From positions 434,001 to 498,000 of the forward strand of contig JAMAHW010000011.1 of the NCBI GenBank assembly GCA_023627715.1: a stretch of 64,000 bases of DNA, in the 5' to 3' direction. This stretch comes from Periconia sp. R9002 (taxonomy: Eukaryota; Ascomycota; Dothideomycetes; Pleosporales; Periconiaceae). The notes beneath the pieces were generated by a model. It was not told the origin of the DNA. It did not search any database and saw only the letters and a list, made by a program, of their open reading frames with translations. Position numbers and translations under genes: made by a program. Each line of letters starts with the position of its first letter. Position 1 is the first letter of the stretch. Positions 1 through 9,739 of this stretch are shown piece by piece.

Positions 1-1135
1 CGCGGCACTGCGTTCATACTATGTTAGTGATTGGGACAAGAATTATGTTCAATGTGAGGTCATTTCCGTACAATATACCTAGACTCATACTGATTATAAT
101 GACAATCTTTTCCTGCTTCTTTATTTGAAGTGTCCAGATAAAAAGCCAAGGCAAACCCGCAAATAGCAAGTCAACGACAACGGTAGTAACTAGAAGATGG
201 TCAGACGTCATTACTGAAAGATATTCTGTGACAGAAGAACAGATATCCTTACTGTTTAGTACTGTTGATGCTGGGATAGCGCTAATATGGCAATATCCAC
301 CAGGAATTCGACGATCCCATAGGTATTCATACGGGGTACACCTAGAATCTGTCAACAGATGCAAGATTCACCAAACGCTTTTTCCTTCATTATTCTTCCT
401 GTCAAAAACGGGATTCGAGACGTACTAGAAAGTATCTGATTAGCTTTGACCCGGTTAAATGTACATTGAATAGAGGGTGCATGGCCTTACCTGCATCCAG
501 AATGTGAATAATACACTTATAGACGCTCCCATAAGACAAACCATTGCCATCCATATCAAAATTTTATGCCAACGTTCTATCACCAGCCGCAGTAAGAACA
601 AACCAAGAGACCATTTTGCAATAGCTGTTCCAAGAACAGTGAAAGTTTGGCCAATAGCTTCCCATAGTATGGCGCGTGAAACAAGATCCAGATCTCCGAT
701 TTCGGCAACGGTCTGCCCGAGTCCAAGAGTCGCTGACTTTGTATACAAGGAAGTCATGACGAGAAGAAAGATCTTGAACACCAAAGGATTAGCCGAGCGC
801 GGCATGCGAAAGGGCGCGTTGACAGTAGAAGACTGACAAATGCAATGTTGAAGACGTGGTCGTCGTTGCCGAATGCTTTCGTTATAGCAAGACGAGTATA
901 AAGTCGCAGCAAGAGGCTCACAAGAGTAAGACCAGTGAGGACCCACACTATAGATGGAAGTTAGCATTTCATGTTCATCAGATTCACACGAGTTGTTGGA
1001 GGGGAGACGATGGTGAACTGTTGTTGCGATGTCTGCGTCGGCGCAAACTCATGGAGTTCGAGATTAAGAAACCAACGCAACTAATGTTTACTCACTGGCA
1101 GCTATAGCACCTACAGCTTTGCCTTTGATCGCCAT
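1..1135 (-). CDS. Fungal rhodopsin-like 7TM membrane protein, partial
   Basis: Gene runs leftwards and leaves the window at base 1. Proposed exons on the minus strand: 1135-1096, 947-856, 772-491, then an exon around 350-72. Start is ATG at 1135 (MAIKGKAVGAIAA). Visible family features of the fungal 'rhodopsin domain' (PF20684-type) are an RLYTR motif after the first helix, GNDD at the start of helix 2, GLGQTVAEI, several hydrophobic helices, and CTPYEYLWD followed by a G-x-C loop. These proteins are usually of unknown role in the plasma membrane. The first three exons join in phase. The junction from 491 into the exon holding CTPYEYLWD does not join in frame with a normal GT donor; a GC donor at about 496 to the AG just before 349 would. 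Either a rare GC-AG intron or a frameshift is present. It flanks the P450/UstYa/precursor locus, but a link to it is only positional. Confidence 0.6.
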
Positions 1136-2036
1136 TTTTGCTGGTTCAGGCTGAAAAGACTAGGCTACAGATGAGTTATGGAGCATGAGAAAAGCACATA
1201 AACGTAAATGTCACGTCCAGACATGAAAATGTAAAGTAGAACGGCAACATATTCAATTTCATCCCACGAGTGTCAGACGAGCTCGGAAATTGAAGAATGC
1301 AAATCAACAAGGCTTGAGCGACGGGCGTTTGACTCCCCAACCTGGAGTTCTTGCCAAAGCTTTCCTACGCCGCAAACCTGGAACCAACCATCCCAGGGTC
1401 ACATTGCGTACATCAATAGTAGCAACCAATGAAAATGAAAGTGCTGCCTTAAAAAGCAGCTTACTGCGTCCGCCACGTAATTGCCCCATCCCTCCTCTTT
1501 TCGCCACGCTGCATCAAGTCAATCAAAAAGTTGCTCGCCGCATCTGACCATTCTGGGTTGTGACGTTATATACTCGCGCCGTCTCGCCTATTCCGGTGGA
1601 ATAAATAGGCGAGATGGCGCGAGTAGGTCAGTAAGCAAAGGACTGCTGACCAGGCTCAACATTCGGGTACTTGTAGAACCAATGATCGTTTATTGATCGT
1701 CTTGTTATCCTTTCGGGCTCGAGTGCACATAGCAGCATTCATGCGAGTCGCATGGAGGAATGTGATAGACGCACCAACGCGCAGACACCACTCTATCCAT
1801 CCTTTCTATCATGCATGATTGTAGCCCGTAGCCGTCAAACTCATGGGTCAGAGACGTTTGATAATTTTGAGATAGACTACAGGTATGTTTAGCTATTGGG
1901 GGCGTCGGAAGAATCGTGATGATATTGCATCTAACGCTTTCTGTACCATTACCTCGAATATATTATCCAAAGCCTATCGTACTGGCTTTGGCGGAAAGAG
2001 AACCAGAATACACCATAGCCTAGAAACTGATCAGGA
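1136..2036. other. Intergenic region between 7TM gene and P450
   Basis: About 900 bp lie between the divergent 7TM and P450 genes, so the stretch holds both promoters. Short open frames in it show no family features and I do not call them. The one structured element is an inverted repeat at 1571-1625, listed separately. Confidence 0.6.
1571..1625. repeat. 22-bp inverted repeat with 11-nt loop
   Basis: The arm at 1571-1592 is the reverse complement of 1604-1625 with a single mismatch (G opposite T, a wobble pair if transcribed). The loop is 11 nt. The arms are GC-rich (core TCGCGCC, CTCGCCTATT). It sits upstream of the P450 and could be a cruciform-forming regulator site, a hairpin in a transcript, or a short miniature-element relic. 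No open frame supports a gene here. Confidence 0.75.
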
Positions 2037-3892
2037 ATGATTATGAATATCACATTGAAATTGGTTTTCCCAAGTTTCGTTGTTCTATTTTGCTGGAGAC
2101 TGTTTCGTATCGGACGGCGACCGAGAGATTATCCACCTGGCCCTCCTACCATTCCTATACTGGGTAACCTGCATCTGGTAATGATTGGGTTCAATCGGCA
2201 TAGTGTAGCAACATGTGTCTTGCGTCGAGCTTTCTGACGATGTCTAGATCCCTAAACAAAATGTTCATCTCCAGTTTCAGGCCTGGGCCCGGGAATATGG
2301 ACCAGTGTGTAGTGTCATGTTGGGAAGTAAGACCATGATTCTGTTGTCAGATGACCAAGCAGTCAAGGAAATTCTCGATAAGAGAAGCGGAGTCTCAAGC
2401 GATAGAATGGATCTGTATATGGGCCAAATTCTGGCTAGTGGTGGGTTGAGAGTCCTGCTCATGGTGAGTAGCATTCCAATATGAGGGAGACCCCAAAATA
2501 GTCGTTAAGCCAGATTAACATCAGCGGTACGGACCTTCATGGAGAATGGTAAGTATAGGCTTGTGATGGATAAGAAGTCAAGCAAATCCTTGATCATGGC
2601 TCAGGTCCGACGAATCCTCCATCATCGACTCAACATCAACTCCGCTCGCTCTTTTGAGCCGTACCAAACTCTCGAAAGCCAACAAATGATATATGACATT
2701 TTGAAGCAGCCAGAGCTATTTACACAGCACGTTCGCCGCTACGCATATTCTCTGACTACCGCGACTACGTTTGGGTAAGGAATTGCACTTCTATTACAAC
2801 GCTGGTCGCCTTCAAATTAAAAAAGCAACGTTTAGTTTTCGAGTTCCGGTATACGAGGATCACCATTTTCAGGAGCTTTTCAAGGTCTTCAGTGAGTTTG
2901 TTCTACTGGCTCAGACGGGAGTGGCCGCCCTTCTTGACTATATGCCTCTGTTACGATTTATCCCAGAATGGATGCTGCCATCAAAACGGCGGGCCAAAGC
3001 CCATCATTTACGGGAGAGGACCCTCTATAGGTATCACTGGGACAAGGCTAAAGCAAATGTTGTCGGTTCGGAGAAACCCAATCTTTCTTTCAGTATGGGT
3101 CTAGTCGAAGAGCAAAAAAAGAATAAGTTCAGCGACGACTTTGCTTCATACATCACCGGTACCCTTCTTGAAGCGGGAAGTGATACGACATCGAATACAC
3201 TTATTGGGTTCCTGTGTGGTGTTCTTCTTTTTCCTGATGTGCAGCAGTGCGCACAGGAAGAACTTGATCGAGTGATAGGAAAGCACAGGCTGCCTCGTTT
3301 AGAAGACCAGGCAAATTTACCTTACATACGCGGCTGCGTCAAAGAGTCACTCCGTTGGATGCCAACCACAGTCTTGGGAGCAGTGCCTCATGCTCTCACA
3401 AGAGACCAGTATTACATGGGATTCAGGCTGCCAAAGGGAGCTGGCCTGATGAACAATGTGTACACTATTCACAATGACCCCACACGCTATCCGAATCCTC
3501 GCCGGTTCGATCCCCAACGGTTCAAAGACGACGATCAGTCTCTCTTCGAAGCCGCGACAAATCCTGACGTGTCTAAACGCGACCACTTCACGTTCGGGGC
3601 AGGACGACGCATTTGCCCAGGCATACATGTAGCGGAGCAGAATCTTTTCCTGGCAATATCGAGACTCCTCTGGGCCTTCGACTTTCATTGCCCTGTAGAT
3701 GAGCACGGCAATCAGATACTACCGGATCCAACAAAGATTACGCAAGGCTTTGTATGCGCACCCCTACCATTCAAATCTGTTATCACACCAAGGGATGCGG
3801 AAAGAGCAAGTATCATATGCGAGGAGTGGGAGCAGGCGAAGGAAGCAAACTTGGCCCCGGATACAATGCAATGGAGGGTATTTCCCCAATGA
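2037..3892 (+). CDS. Cytochrome P450 monooxygenase (UstC-like candidate)
   Basis: Five exons: 2037-2177, 2248-2463, 2525-2548, 2605-2774, 2836-3892; all junctions keep frame and give 535 aa, a normal microsomal P450 length. The N-terminal membrane anchor is followed by the proline hinge PPGPPTIPILGN (from about residue 33). The I-helix motif AGSDTT lies near residue 297, the K-helix ExxR (KESLR) near 352, and the heme-binding loop FGAGRRICPG near 436. The overall pattern resembles fungal P450s of the O-methylsterigmatocystin-oxidoreductase-like group. It lies tail-to-tail with the UstYa gene (about 207 bp apart) and near the repeat precursor. The likely role is oxidation of the RiPP peptide, as UstC does in ustiloxin biosynthesis; that role is inferred from neighbours. 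Exon 3 is only 24 nt. Confidence 0.92.
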
Positions 3893-4099
3893 TACAGCTT
3901 TCTGTACGGTATTTTGAGACTTTTCCAGATTGGGGAGATGGTATGAAACAATATCGAAATGAGTATCTTGTCTTTGTGTGAAATTATGATTATGAGATAA
4001 CGTACAGTTCTGCATAAAAGTCTGCGCTGAGGATCTGAAAATTGAACAAACTCGTATCTGCAGATACATCACATAATATCGTGTATGTAGACTTATCGG

Positions 4100-5023
4100 T
4101 CAGTTTGTGATACCTCCTTCATCACTGTATCGGTGCTTATGTGTCCACTCCTTGAGGGCCTCGAAGTTGCGACATTGATGGGTAGTCCCCCAGCCCTTGA
4201 CGCCACCCACACTATCATCTCTCTCTTCGAGTGTTTGATCTGCAGCGCAAATAAGCGCCTGCCGGATATAGTCAAAGCAATGAAGCATGTGCGCTGACGG
4301 GAGTGCATGGGCCGTTGCAGCAGCGTAGTAACCCCGGCGCAGCATATCCTAAAACGGTCAGCAATGCATAATGATACTGCCGTTGGAACGTCCTCCTCAC
4401 CAGACAATGCAGCTGATGAAATACCGAGACGCAGTATCGTCCTTCTTCACCAGAATCCTCATTTACAATTCGCACAAAGCCCCGGCCAGCTATCAATTTG
4501 TCAGCTTGATCTCGCAACAATATGACTGAATGGGGTATATGCACACTCACGGGGAATCAAGCTTTCCCAGGCAGCATTGGAGTCCTGTGAGGGTGGTGTG
4601 GTGAATGTCTCGTTCGCGACGAAAGTCATTGGTTTCATAGATGAGGCCGGTAAGGCCGATGCGTTCGTCAACCCATTGTGATTGGTAGCTATGACCGCTG
4701 CTGCTTGCATGTTATCCTATCTTGCCACTCCAAAGTAATCTTGAGACAACGCAAAGCATACCATCAGAAATTGCCGTTCCCCAGAAATGAGATCCGAGCA
4801 GGAAGCCAAGGAAGGAGGTGGCCAACGGCAAAAGAAAATTGGAAAGATTTGAGAGGGTGTTTCCTGGCCAGGGAGTATTCTTCGGAGAAATTTGAGACAT
4901 TTTGAAATCTTGTTGTTCAACTGGATGTTCTTCGTTCTGGTTATCGCCCCCGAGAAAGAGCGTTGGAGATGGAATGTAAAAAGTAGGCATATAGCTAAGC
5001 CTAGAGATGGAAAAAGATGTCAA
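4100..5023 (-). CDS. UstYa/DUF3328 family oxidase, membrane-anchored
   Basis: Four exons on the minus strand: 5023-4762, 4703-4551, 4489-4401, 4348-4100 (introns 58, 61 and 52 nt, all in phase), giving 250 aa, the usual length of the family. Order: cytosolic N-terminus; one membrane segment (about residues 57-79, FLLPLATSFLGFLLG); an LIPPGRGFV loop; the paired signature HQLHCL (163-168) and HMLHC (188-192) followed by FDYIRQ; then C-x-x-D-x-T-L-E. UstYa proteins oxidise and cyclise RiPP precursor peptides; the His/Cys motifs are thought to bind a metal. Start chosen at 5023; internal Met codons at 4990 and 4900 are possible. It is divergent from the precursor gene and convergent with the P450, which fits a co-regulated cluster. 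Confidence 0.93.
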
Positions 5024-5665
5024 CGAGGCAACGTAGTGGAGATAAGCTTGTTCACCCGGTTGTTCAACTATCAGTAGTCACACCTTCCACATGAAGATGT
5101 CGCCTCCTCTTCCTCACGTCCGGCAAAGCGAACGAGGCAAAACGAGGTGGGGTTAGAGATGATCTCATGCGCTTATCTGCATATGTAGATAGAGACATAG
5201 GGATTCAAGGCATGTATCCAAGCAACGCAAGACAGTGAATATGGTCTAGGTTGCGGGGTGGCCGAATGATCAACAGCCAAGGCTGTCATATGAGTCCATC
5301 TTCTCACGAAACCGATATCGGTTAAAAAGAAATCAACTACATGATGCGGGGCGGCCAGAAGTCTACCCGGTATTTTCAGGCAGGTGATATTGTAAATGTG
5401 AAGAATCTGTTGTTAATTGGCAGCTTCACGCATGGATCATTGCTGAAAGGTCGATGGCATGCAGTCGATGCATCACAAAGCAACATGAAAGATTGCAGCC
5501 GAGCCCAACAACTCCACTTCTATCCTACTTAACAGCGAGACACTACCGCTTCAAAATTCATTCCGTGCAACTCTGAATCCTTCACAGTGATTCTGCGACA
5601 GCGGCACCACTCGAAAACACATTCTTCCGTTTGCACTGCTGTGCTGTACTTTTTTTTAAACACCA
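5024..5665. promoter_or_regulatory. Shared divergent promoter of UstYa gene and precursor
   Basis: About 640 bp separate the start codons of the UstYa gene and the repeat precursor. No coding potential is visible. The stretch contains a perfect palindrome at 5310-5323 (separate entry). Divergent arrangement suggests joint control, as is common in fungal secondary-metabolite clusters. Confidence 0.6.
5310..5323. promoter_or_regulatory. 14-bp palindrome AACCGATATCGGTT, CCG-N4-CGG type
   Basis: A perfect dyad of 14 bp with inverted CCG...CGG half-sites spaced by four bases. Zn(II)2Cys6 (Gal4-type) fungal regulators bind inverted CGG triplets with family-specific spacing, so this is a candidate operator for a cluster regulator. 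No such regulator gene is visible in the window. The position between the two divergent cluster genes is what gives it weight. Confidence 0.45.
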
Positions 5666-5704
5666 ATGAGTTGCGCCATCAGACCTGCCATTGCTGTGAA
5701 GAAG

Positions 5705-7066
5705 ATGCATTCTTTTTCTTTGTTTGCTTTACTTCTGGGGAGATTTGTCAGTGCGGTACCGATCAAAAATACTGGTCAGTACAGATGAAGGAATCTATAT
5801 CTTTCACTGACCTAGCCCAGCCATAAATGATGCAACTAACTGGTACACCGATTCTTCCTCTGGCATGTCCAATGCTATCAATGCTCGCAACCAGGCATCC
5901 AAGGAGAATGCTGGGCTGCTTGCTTCCTTGTCTCCCGAGAAGCGTGACCAGACAAACTGGTACTCCGATTCTGCTGCCGGGATTGCCGAGACCTTGGAAG
6001 AAGAGAAGCGCGATCAATCTTCTAACTGGTACACAGACTCTGCTTCTGGAGTTGCTGGTTCTTTGCAAAATAAGAAACGCGGCACAGACACAGGCGCCAA
6101 CTGGTACGCAGACTCTGCGGCTGGCGTGGCTGAATCTCTGGCAGAAGAAAAACGCGACGAAACTGTCAACTGGTACTCAGACTCAACTGTTGGAATTTCA
6201 AAGAGTTTAGAAGATAAGAAGCGCAATGAAGAGACCAACTGGTATGCGGATTCTGCTGCCGGCATTGTAGAGTCTCTGTCAGACCTTCCCCACGGAGAAA
6301 GGTATGAGCATCTCTCTTCAACTCGTTTAACTGCATAACTTACTTGCAAATCAGGAGGGAAGAGAACGTCGACTGGTACTCAGACAGTGCTTCGCGAGTT
6401 GTCAATTCTCTCGAACGTTCGAAGAGGGCATTAGCCGATGAAAACACAGATTGGTACTCGGATTCATCTTCAGGGGTGGCCAAGTCGCTCGACAAGCGGT
6501 CCTGGACCAACGCCGAGAAAGAAGAGTACGAGAAATCTCTCAGAGAATGGATCTACCAGGATATGCGGCGTCAACCTTTGCGCGAGAGTTCGGAACGAGG
6601 TAAGGCATTTTTCGAGTTTACGCCGAAACCCCGCGACGATGTGGTTGATCGGGACCATGTGCCTGTCGAGCTGCAAGAGCGCTTCAACGCGTCCGAGACA
6701 ACGGATGCTGAACGCGTCAGTATGCTGAACTACTACCTCATGGTGACGGGGCGAGAGCCGAAGCCGGCCAGTGAGCTCGGGTTTCAGCCAACTTCAGACA
6801 AGCCCGGGCTCACAGAAAAGAACGAGGTTGGGTTCGGCTATGCGCTCGCGGGACAGCACCAGACTCATTGCACGGATTTCGTGGCCGATGCTATTGACAT
6901 CGGCAAGGATCACTTGAACGATTTCTTTTTGAGACATGCGATTCATTGTTTGGGTCTTTTGAAATATCTCGCTCCTCAGTTAACGATGAAGCAGCCCACG
7001 AGTTTCTTACTGCCTGAAGCGAACGAGCGGGTGACCAACGACTATCCCCAAACGATACAGGATTAG
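5705..7066 (+). CDS. Kex2-processed RiPP precursor fused to a UstYa-like domain
   Basis: Exons 5705-5774, 5821-6301, 6355-7066 (introns 46 and 53 nt, in phase) give 420 aa; an in-frame ATG at 5666 would add 13 residues. Residues 1-17 form a signal peptide (MHSFSLFALLLGRFVSA). Residues 24-232 hold eight repeats of 22-42 residues, each with a [N/D]WY[S/T/A]DS core and ending in KR or RR, the Kex2 site: units end at 65, 87, 110, 135, 158, 185, 208 and 232. Residues 233-420 form a further domain with HQTHC (352-356) and HAIHC (378-382) followed by LGLLK, matching the paired HxxHC motifs of UstYa proteins; spacing is 26 residues against 25 in the neighbouring UstYa. This domain has no membrane segment. 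Precursors such as UstA carry signal peptide plus repeats only. Inference: substrate and second oxidase in one secreted chain, split by Kex2. A pheromone-type Kex2 precursor is the main alternative for the repeats. Confidence 0.88.
5821..6472 (+). repeat. Eight tandem coding repeats with WYxDS core
   Basis: Coding repeats of the precursor. The cores in order are NWYTDS, NWYSDS, NWYTDS, NWYADS, NWYSDS, NWYADS, DWYSDS and DWYSDS. The spacer following the core (usually [A/S][A/S]G[V/I]xxSL then acidic residues) is also repeated, and each unit ends in a dibasic site. Trp, Tyr, Asp and the second Ser are invariant; the residue after Tyr varies among S, T and A. Codons differ between units, so this is an old, selected array and not a recent expansion. 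Confidence 0.9.
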
Positions 7067-8350
7067 GTGGTAAATTTAAATAGTTTTGACGAAGAGCTGA
7101 TTGTTTTCTCATTCTGACGAATGAAATTCTCTGCTTTGATATGCCACTACTAAGGACGTTATTGTGACCATTTAGTGTGTGGATTCCGCGAGTAATCCAG
7201 TACTTTGCGACGATACATTATGAAAAATTGACAATCCGTTGATAGCACTGTGAGTCTGGAAGCCGGAAGTTTGGTGGTGGGTGGTGCATGGTTCTGTGGA
7301 TATCAATGATGTATCCGATCAGATTTAGGTATTTCATAGTATCGCAGTACTAGGGGCTATCCCTGCCCATTTAATAATCTTAATTATGTAAGGCAATGAT
7401 TTGTTAATGTTACGTTAGCTTCTTATCACGTGCGCAAACAGTTAGTCGATACCCAGGGTTGCCTCGTTAAGCGCTGCGATCGACTGACGTTCTTCCAACC
7501 ACAGGATTGCTTCAAATGCTAATTGAGACAGCTAGAGAACTTATACTGCTAGATCTTAGAAAACTCCAACTTTAATAATTGGAAGACAACAACAGGGCTA
7601 ACTCCTACAAATTGAGGGCATTCCTAAAAAGGGAAAGACTATGCTGCTCTGCGGCATTATTAGCAAGTTAAGCAAGTTAAAGAGTTAAATATACGAGCTG
7701 TCTTACTTTCATTAAGCTACGGACTTATAAAGTAACAACGCTATGGCCGTGCTGCGAGGCCTGCTTACTCGGCACGTTCGTTTCGTCATCAATCAATCTT
7801 TCGAAACTTTTGAACGGCTACAGTCGGTGCACTGAAGCTTTGCAACCCCTTCGTATCCTTTTCAACCATGTGATCGAGCTCTTCCATCGTCGCAACTGTT
7901 TCATATTACACCCGCATCATCTTAAGGTCCACCGACCACGCGCAAACTGGTCTGTCGAAGCTATCAAAAACGTCACAGGCCACTGACTTGGCGAGATCCC
8001 GACTACATATCTTGCTGCCGATACCCTCCTAAACTACCGCCAATACTTAAATATCTCCTGGTCCCAAATAACAGTAGACTTAAGTCCGGCTTAGGAAAAT
8101 AGCATTAATCCCTGATTCATAGGCCTTTTTCCCCACACGGGGCTGAGAACACAATTTTCATTGACCCCACATACCGGGATGCAGCCTTGCACTTGGCCAA
8201 TTTGGTGGGTCTACTAAGTGAATCAATTCTACGTACAGTATTGCCGAACCTCAAAAGTGAGGCACGGGGTACCGAATGGACGTTGGTAAAGACAGGCTGG
8301 TTTGTTCAAATGACCGGAACGAAATAGTCAAGACTTCTCGCGCCAACATT
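7067..8350. other. Gene-free, partly AT-rich stretch
   Basis: No supported gene in about 1.28 kb. It is relatively AT-rich at about 7380-7740 and includes one copy of a dispersed 50-bp repeat at 7321-7370 (separate entry). The 7800-8250 part has the look of decayed sequence, but I could not recognise a transposon protein in it. Confidence 0.5.
7321..7370 (+). repeat. Dispersed 50-bp repeat, copy 1
   Basis: Matches 14460-14509 at 43 of 50 positions without gaps. Shared blocks include ATTTCATAGT and TAGGGGCTA. Five of the seven differences are C/T or A/G transitions. Both copies lie in non-coding DNA; the element is too short to classify. Confidence 0.7.
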
Positions 8351-9082
8351 TCATGCCCACCTACCGCAATGCGTCCTATCAATCATCGCTTGAGGACAAG
8401 ATACCTCATAGAAGTCGACTGAAGGATTATCCGCGTTTTGAAACCAGTCAAACCTCCAGAAACAACCATTGCGAAACATACCAGCAGGCAGCCGATAGCA
8501 GTCATCCCGTTTGGTGAAGCCGCCATACTGGTTCCCAGGATCGACACCGGGAAACTGCTTGTGCCAACCCTCGACAAAAGCACCAACCCCACCACCCGGA
8601 ATGGCGATATCGAAATGGTTGTCGTTGAGGTCCCCACCCGTATTAGTGACTTGAACAATCATCTTCTTGCCGGCAATAGAGGTGGAGGTAAATGTGAGCC
8701 TGTTCAGCACGTCAAGGATGTTCACGCCCGGACGCCATTGCGAATTCTCGACTCACTCGTAGCAAGAACAGCACCAGTCCCGCTCCGTTTTCCCCGGCAG
8801 CTTAGCCGCAGCGAAACCGTAAGCGAGATAATCGTTGACGGCCCACGGTCCGTTGTTGCTACAGGAGTAGGCTTCTCCAGCACCGCAAGCGGACTGCGCG
8901 TTGGGATCAAGAGGGTTGGGCCATAGGTCCTGCCGGTTGCAGGTGCGCACAGGCTCCGAGACCTGTGCTTTGCCGGGCCAGGCACAAGAAGGCTTGCAGC
9001 AGTCCCAGTAGCGGGTTGTTAATCCATGAATGGCTGAAACTGTAGTAACGAGGAAGAAAAGGGCGAAGAATTGGGAGTACAT
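8351..9082 (-). CDS. GH45 endo-1,4-beta-glucanase, catalytic domain only
   Basis: Two exons: 9082-8757 and 8699-8351 (57-nt intron, in phase), 224 aa. The signal peptide MYSQFFALFFLVTTVSA is followed by the GH45 signature TTRYWDCCKPSC with the nucleophile-side Asp, a CCCxCYE-like segment (WCCSCYE at the splice site), then NTGGD and HFDIAIPGGG with the second catalytic Asp, and FWRFDWFQNADNPS near the end. Length equals a bare GH45 catalytic module; there is no linker or cellulose-binding domain. The enzyme should be secreted and cut soluble or amorphous beta-1,4-glucan. An upstream in-frame ATG exists at about 9145, but a TATA box at 9133-9140 falls between it and 9082, favouring the shorter form. 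It is divergent from a related-fold membrane protein gene. Confidence 0.95.
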
Positions 9083-9132
9083 CGTGATGAGCACTTGAGG
9101 AGAGTAAAGCAAAGCGTCTGGGTACTTGTAGG

Positions 9133-9140
9133 TTTTTATA
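9133..9140 (-). promoter_or_regulatory. TATA box of the GH45 gene
   Basis: Reads TATAAAAA on the minus strand, about 50 bp upstream of the chosen start codon at 9082. It supports transcription beginning downstream of the alternative ATG near 9145. Confidence 0.5.
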
Positions 9141-9739
9141 CGCAAAGCAGCGGTGATTGTCGAGCTAAGAGATACTCCGGCCCCCTACCGGGCATGTAAA
9201 TGTCTCCATGGGGCACTATTGTATAGCGGTGTGTGGTCGGGATGTAGACCTGATGTTACGCGGTCCACAGCCACACTCAAGTTAACAGCTGATTTTATCA
9301 GCCGCACGAATGTTGAACCATAAGTCGAATGACAATAAGACTCGCGTAACCGCTAGTCGCATCGAGGCTACACATAAGGAGGCTGGAGCGCGCTGTGTAA
9401 CTTAGCAATCCTTGTATCTAAAGTCTGACAGGCTTTTGCCCTCGCTTCTTAAGAGTAACTAGTTGTAAATACTCTACTACCTAGCTGACCGCAAGGGTTT
9501 CCACGGTTATAACACGATCAACAAACTGCAACGTCGGAAACACCCAGCTTCACGGTAGGTGTGAAGTCCGATACATATCGATGATCCCCTGCATATAAGG
9601 CCCTCGCTAGCTATCCCTTCACAATTAACCCTCAATCTTCACATAAGGGCGTAATTTTGCAGCCTCAAGCATTCTGACTGACACTTTCCCCTCCGTTTCT
9701 CTTTTCTTCAATCGCCTGGAAATATAATTCACCTTATGT

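Noticed and set aside
1290..1700. Short open frames between the 7TM and P450 genes
   Set aside because: Frames overlap on both strands around the inverted repeat and show no protein features.
5240..5323. tRNA-like stretch GCGGGGTGGCCGAATGAT
   Set aside because: It looks like the start of a tRNA-Leu/Ser, but no T-arm GGTTCRA or 3' acceptor match follows within 100 bp.
5821..6472. Repeats as an alpha-factor-like pheromone precursor
   Set aside because: Kex2-type repeats fit, but adjacent UstYa and P450 genes and the C-terminal HxxHC domain favour a RiPP; kept only as an alternative.
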